Shown piece after piece: positions 59,812 through 64,000 of a stretch of 64,000 bases of DNA. The stretch spans positions 62,001-126,000 of the forward strand of contig JAFDYX010000026.1 of assembly GCA_018267215.1 (NCBI GenBank), written 5' to 3'. The DNA comes from Bacteroidota bacterium. GTDB lineage: Bacteria; Bacteroidota; Bacteroidia; Cytophagales; Cyclobacteriaceae. Position numbers and translations under genes: made by a program. How positions within the stretch are numbered: position 1 is the first letter of the stretch; each line of letters begins with the position of its first letter. Below the pieces are notes generated by a model. The model was not told the DNA's origin, made no database searches, and worked only from the letters and a program-made list of their open reading frames with translations.

Positions 59812-61758
59812 ATGCAAAACGGACAACAACGTGTCATCATTGAGAATATACAGCCTCAAGTAGATAATGGCATATATCCGGCCAAAAGAACTGTAGGCGA
59901 ACGGGTAGATGTTACCGCCTCTATCTTTGGCGATGGCCACGATCACATTCGGGCCTCGGTATTATACAAGCCTGAGAAAAATGGCTCGCTCACAGAAGTA
60001 GCCATGGTGCCTACAGGTAATGATGAATGGCGGGCTTCTTTTTATGTAGATAAGAAAGGAAGTTATTTCTTCTCCATTCAAGCGTGGGTAGATCATTTGG
60101 AAACATGGTACGATGGCTTTAAGAAGAAGGTAGCTGCCCGCGTGGATGTAAAAGTAGAATTGATGGAAGGCGCTGCCATGCTGAAAAAATTGGGTACCAA
60201 AAAAGCCGGCCTTCTGTTTTCTGTTACACGGTTGGAAGATAAAGATCACTATGCCACTGCTGTGGAATATGTTTTATCTGATGAATTTGAAAAGATAGTT
60301 CTCGATAATCCATTGAAGGAAATTGTTACCTCTTCGGGCGCTGAGTTGGAGGTGATTGTGGAAAGCAGGAAAGCAAACTTTAGCACGTGGTATGAGTTTT
60401 TTCCCCGCTCCTCTGCGCTGCATGCCGGGCGGCACGGCACTTTTCACGACTGCCAGAAGTTGCTTCCCCGCATTTCATCTATGGGCTTTGATGTAATCTA
60501 TTTTCCACCCATTCACCCTATCGGTGAAGTCAACCGCAAAGGAAAAAATAATAACGTACGAGCTGCTGCCGGAGAGCCCGGCTCTCCGTGGGCAATCGGA
60601 AGCCGTGAAGGTGGCCACAAATCTATCTTGCCTGCGTTAGGTACGATGGCAGATTTTAAAAAATTGATTGACGAAGCCGCAAAACTCGGGATGGATATTG
60701 CCATGGACATTGCGTTTCAGTGCGCGCCCGATCATCCTTATGTAAAAGAACATCCGCAATGGTTTAAGCAACGGCCGGATGGCTCAATTCAATACGCAGA
60801 AAATCCGCCCAAAAAATATCAGGACATTTACCCATTCAATTTCGAGACAGAAGATTGGCAAGCACTGTGGCAAGAGTTGCTTTCGGTATTTTTATTTTGG
60901 ATGGAACAAGGCATAAAAATTTTCAGGGTTGATAATCCGCATACCAAACCTATCCCTTTTTGGCAGTGGGTAATTGCTGAAGTACATCGAAAAAAACCTG
61001 ATGTTATTTTCCTTTCCGAAGCATTTACCCGCCCTAAGATCATGGCATCTTTGGCCAAGGTGGGGTTCACACAATCTTATACCTATTTTACCTGGCGTGT
61101 CAACAAAGCAGAGATTACAGAATATGTTAACGAATTGGTAAACGGCCCTTCGCGAAATTTTTTCCGCCCCAACTTTTGGCCCAACACACCCGACATCCTG
61201 CCTTATCATTTGCAGCACCAAGGCGAGAATAGTTTTATTGCCCGCTATGCGCTGGCCGCCACGTTATCGTCTAACACAGGCGTATATGGCCCCTCATACG
61301 AATTTTACGAAAACACACCCATAGAAGGCAAAGAAGAATATTTTGATTCAGAAAAGTACGAGGTGCGTCATTACGATTGGAAGAAGACCAACCGGATGAC
61401 GGATATTATGACGATGATAAACCAATGCAGAAAAGAAAATGCCGCACTACAATCAACATGGAATATTCAATTCTGCGCGGTGGGCAACGAGCAATTGATC
61501 GCTTACCTGAAAGCAACTGACGATTTATCTAATATTATTTTGGTAGTAGTAAATCTTGATCCGAATCAGATACAATCGGGATATATTCAGTTACCCAAGG
61601 ATAAATTAAAACTCAGCGAAAAAATAAATGTAAAACTTCACGACCGGATGACAGATGAACATTATACATGGACACAGGAATGGAACTTCGTTGAAATCAA
61701 TCCACACAAGATGCCCTTTCATTTGTTTCAAGTCAGTATTCACCAATCGCACATGTAA
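59812..61758 (+). CDS. glgE: Alpha-1,4-glucan:maltose-1-phosphate maltosyltransferase
   Basis: 648 residues. Extends alpha-1,4-glucans by adding maltose from maltose-1-phosphate. An N-terminal beta domain (about 1-110) is followed by a GH13 barrel with GEVNRKGKNN, nucleophile Asp in FRVDNPHTKPIPFW, acid/base Glu in FLSEAFTRPK, and the third Asp in NTPDILPYHLQ. The Arg-Lys-Gly-Lys-Asn and DNPHTKP motifs distinguish GlgE from amylases. The substrate-producing maltokinase is in the next gene, 2 bases away. Confidence 0.95.
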   Translation: MQNGQQRVIIENIQPQVDNGIYPAKRTVGERVDVTASIFGDGHDHIRASVLYKPEKNGSLTEVAMVPTGNDEWRASFYVDKKGSYFFSIQAWVDHLETWYDGFKKKVAARVDVKVELMEGAAMLKKLGTKKAGLLFSVTRLEDKDHYATAVEYVLSDEFEKIVLDNPLKEIVTSSGAELEVIVESRKANFSTWYEFFPRSSALHAGRHGTFHDCQKLLPRISSMGFDVIYFPPIHPIGEVNRKGKNNNVRAAAGEPGSPWAIGSREGGHKSILPALGTMADFKKLIDEAAKLGMDIAMDIAFQCAPDHPYVKEHPQWFKQRPDGSIQYAENPPKKYQDIYPFNFETEDWQALWQELLSVFLFWMEQGIKIFRVDNPHTKPIPFWQWVIAEVHRKKPDVIFLSEAFTRPKIMASLAKVGFTQSYTYFTWRVNKAEITEYVNELVNGPSRNFFRPNFWPNTPDILPYHLQHQGENSFIARYALAATLSSNTGVYGPSYEFYENTPIEGKEEYFDSEKYEVRHYDWKKTNRMTDIMTMINQCRKENAALQSTWNIQFCAVGNEQLIAYLKATDDLSNIILVVVNLDPNQIQSGYIQLPKDKLKLSEKINVKLHDRMTDEHYTWTQEWNFVEINPHKMPFHLFQVSIHQSHM

Positions 61759-61760
61759 AA

Positions 61761-64000
61761 ATGGCTGGCATAATTAAAAACGATCTGCTTTGGTTTAAAG
61801 ATGCCATCATTTACGAACTGAGTGTGCGCTCTTTTTGCGATAGCAATGGCGATGGCATTGGCGATTTTCCGGGTCTGATTTCCAAACTGGATTATCTGGA
61901 AGACTTGGGAGTAAATACTATTTGGCTTTTACCCTTTTTTGACTCTCCCCTAAAAGATGATGGCTACGATGTGGTAGATCATACGGCTGTTCACGCAGAT
62001 TATGGCACACAAGCTGACTTTAGGTTATTTCTGAAAGAAGCGCATGCACATGGTATGCGCGTGATTACCGAATTGATTCTGAATCACACCTCGGATCAAC
62101 ATCCGTGGTTTCAAAAATCGCGCAAGGCGAGAGCTGGTTCTAAATTCAAGAATTATTACGTGTGGAGCGAAGACCCCGAAAAATACAAAGATGCCAGGCT
62201 GATGTTTCCGCAAGAAGAACCTTCCAACTGGTCGTGGGATAACGAAGCAAAATCATATTACTGGCACAGGTTTTACAGGCACATGCCCGAGTTAAACTAC
62301 GACAACCCGGAAGTGCAGTTGGAGATGATCAAAGTAATTGACTATTGGCTGAAGTTAGGTGTAGATGGCTTCAGACTTTCGTCTATTCCCTTTCTGTTCG
62401 AAAAAGAAGGCACCAGTTGCGAGAATTTACCTGAGACGCACGAGTTTCTAAAAAAAATCAGAACGTATGTTGATAAACACTATGAAAACAAAATACTGAT
62501 TGCCGAAGCTAACCTGTGGCCGGAAGATGCAGCCGAATATTTTGGCAAGGGAGATGAGTGTCACATGAGTTTCAACTACCCTTTGATGCCCAGACTTTTC
62601 CTGAGCTTGCGCACGGAAGACAGCTACCCGATCATTGATATTATTGAGCAGACACCCACTACAGCCGAAACAAACCAGTGGGCACTTTTTTTACGCAACC
62701 ATGATGAGATTGGCTTGGAGATGGTAACCGAAGAAGAAAAAGATTTTCTCTTCAAAGCCTATGCTACCGACCCGCACGTCAAGCACAACATCGGTATCCG
62801 CAGGAGGCTGGCACCACTGCTCAATAATGACAGGCGCAAGATAGAACTTCTCTACACCCTTTTATTTTCTTTGCCGGGCACGCCCGTGCTCTACTACGGA
62901 GATGAAATAGGCATGGGCGATAACATTTATTTAGGAGACCGATTTGGCGTGCGCACCCCCATGCAGTGGAATGTTAACCTCAATGCCGGTTTTTCTACGG
63001 CCAACCCTCAAAAATTATTTTTGCCCGTAATTGCCGATCCGGCTTACCGATACGAATCTATCAATGTAGCCACGCAGGAAGAAAACCACTCGTCACTACT
63101 CTGGTGGATAAGAAACGTCATGGCGATGCGCAAAAGGCTGGGTGTGTTTGGCCGAGGCGATTTAAAATTTTTGGAAAGCTCCAACGCCAAAGTGCTTTGC
63201 TTTGTGCGCACTTTTAAAAACCAGAAGGTTGCCGTAGTGGCCAACTTGTCGCAGTTTTCGCAATCTGCTACGCTTGATTTTTCTGCTTACAAAGATTGCG
63301 ATGTAACAGAAGTATTCAGCCAAAATCGTTTCAATAGCATTGACAACGGAGATTACACCATCACGCTGGGGCCTTACGGATATTTTTGGCTCCAATTGGA
63401 TGTGTCAGAAAAGAAAGAACAGGTTTCTGCATCAGGCGAGTTGCCGCTTTTCCAGTCGGATTTGTCGTGGGAGCGAACCTTTTCTAATTATGAGAATATT
63501 CGCTTTTTGGAGCGGAAGGTGCTGCAATCCTTCATAAAAAAATGCCGATGGTTTGGAGGCAAGGCGCGCACAATTTCTAAAGTAGGCATTCATAAAATGA
63601 TTCCTGTGAAGGCAGAAGGAGAGATGCACTATCTCTCGATCATGGAAGTACATTATGTACAACGCCTTCCCGAATTTTATTTTTTGCCCATCTATTTCGC
63701 TCCGTCTGATACGCTTTTCGATAAGGTGGAATTTGTGGCACAAAGTGTAATCTGCCGTGCCGACTTTCAGGGGAAAACAGGCTTTCTGGTAGATAGTAGT
63801 TACGACAAAGGCTTTCGCGATTTTCTCTTTCAGGCGATGGACAGAAAAGTGCGGATGAAGGATGAAGAGGGCACGCTGGAGTTTAATTCCAGCGTATATG
63901 TTAAACTCAATGCCGATACTGTTGATTCAAAACTTCTCAAAGCCGAGCAAAGCAACACATCCATTATTTACAACGACAAGTTTTTCTTTAAGTTTTATCG
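61761..64000 (+). CDS. treS: Trehalose synthase-maltokinase fusion (TreS-Mak), 3' end outside the window
   Basis: 746 residues are visible with no stop. The first part (about 1-550) is TreS-like: DGYDVVDHT, ITELILNHTSDQHPWF, AEANLWPED, FLRNHDEIGLEMVT, RFGVRTPMQW. The second part (from about 565; SFIKKCRWFGGKAR, then SNTSIIYNDKFFFKFYR) is the start of a maltokinase. The conserved region-II motif reads VDGFRLSSIPFLF: Ser207 stands where GH13 enzymes have the nucleophile Asp. The acid/base Glu and the third Asp are present. The kinase would phosphorylate maltose for GlgE. Confidence 0.93.
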   Translation, partial: MAGIIKNDLLWFKDAIIYELSVRSFCDSNGDGIGDFPGLISKLDYLEDLGVNTIWLLPFFDSPLKDDGYDVVDHTAVHADYGTQADFRLFLKEAHAHGMRVITELILNHTSDQHPWFQKSRKARAGSKFKNYYVWSEDPEKYKDARLMFPQEEPSNWSWDNEAKSYYWHRFYRHMPELNYDNPEVQLEMIKVIDYWLKLGVDGFRLSSIPFLFEKEGTSCENLPETHEFLKKIRTYVDKHYENKILIAEANLWPEDAAEYFGKGDECHMSFNYPLMPRLFLSLRTEDSYPIIDIIEQTPTTAETNQWALFLRNHDEIGLEMVTEEEKDFLFKAYATDPHVKHNIGIRRRLAPLLNNDRRKIELLYTLLFSLPGTPVLYYGDEIGMGDNIYLGDRFGVRTPMQWNVNLNAGFSTANPQKLFLPVIADPAYRYESINVATQEENHSSLLWWIRNVMAMRKRLGVFGRGDLKFLESSNAKVLCFVRTFKNQKVAVVANLSQFSQSATLDFSAYKDCDVTEVFSQNRFNSIDNGDYTITLGPYGYFWLQLDVSEKKEQVSASGELPLFQSDLSWERTFSNYENIRFLERKVLQSFIKKCRWFGGKARTISKVGIHKMIPVKAEGEMHYLSIMEVHYVQRLPEFYFLPIYFAPSDTLFDKVEFVAQSVICRADFQGKTGFLVDSSYDKGFRDFLFQAMDRKVRMKDEEGTLEFNSSVYVKLNADTVDSKLLKAEQSNTSIIYNDKFFFKFY

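Overview
The window comes from the chromosome of a Bacteroidota bacterium, most likely of the class Cytophagia. The evidence is the gldC gene, upstream elements of the Bacteroidota type (TTTG or TTG, then 16-19 bases, then TAnnTTTG), almost no Shine-Dalgarno sequences, a 14-gene nuo operon with a short NuoG, a two-piece MetH, a CarboxypepD_reg-type TonB-dependent receptor, and the neighbourhood ftsX-DUF3098-uppP-truB-ribF. Most of the sequence is core metabolism. There is no rRNA, CRISPR array, integrase or transposase.

Layout. 1-10.5 kb: an edge-truncated unknown gene, birA (-), rsfS-ftsH, lpxH with a secreted unknown, an NtrC-type regulator with its histidine kinase, acyl carrier protein, a YopX-like gene (-) and a lipid kinase. 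10.5-17.7 kb: aconitase with a histone-H1-like tail, a TerB-like protein, groES-groEL, an unknown and a Zn alcohol dehydrogenase. 17.8-31.1 kb: HU, then nuoABCDEFGHIJKLMN on the + strand. 31.2-38 kb: a CBS protein, Ppx/GppA (-), then a methionine/folate operon with a SAM-I riboswitch, metH in two parts, a four-helix-bundle gene inside an inverted-repeat cassette, and metF. 38-43.6 kb: fasciclin lipoprotein, secreted hydrolase (-), TonB-dependent receptor (-). 43.6-51.9 kb, all minus: a long cluster ftsX-DUF3098-uppP-truB-ribF-scoA-scoB-gldC preceded by an ECF sigma factor with a putative anti-sigma protein, a DUF2147 protein, an unknown and a thioesterase. 52-57.5 kb: ROK kinase, pfkA and pgi (upper glycolysis), a START-like protein, tRNA-Met and an OmpA-family protein. 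58-64 kb: an alpha-glucan cluster on the + strand: amylase-family lipoprotein, GlgE, and a TreS-maltokinase fusion that runs off the window.

The most unusual observations are these. (1) The TreS half of the TreS-maltokinase fusion has Ser where GH13 enzymes have the nucleophilic Asp, while GlgE and the neighbouring amylase keep theirs. (2) A four-helix-bundle (23S rRNA intervening-sequence type) gene sits between metH and metF, bounded by perfect 19-bp inverted repeats, the left one overlapping the metH stop codon. (3) Related AT-rich 'word' tracts lie at or near the stop codons of other operon genes. (4) MetH contains an in-frame palindromic repeat-like insert just before its B12 domain. (5) Aconitase carries a 63-residue Lys/Ala/Pro tail. 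(6) The SAM riboswitch has a 12-nt perfect complement next to the metH start codon.

Protein families were assigned by reading motifs only; no database search was run.
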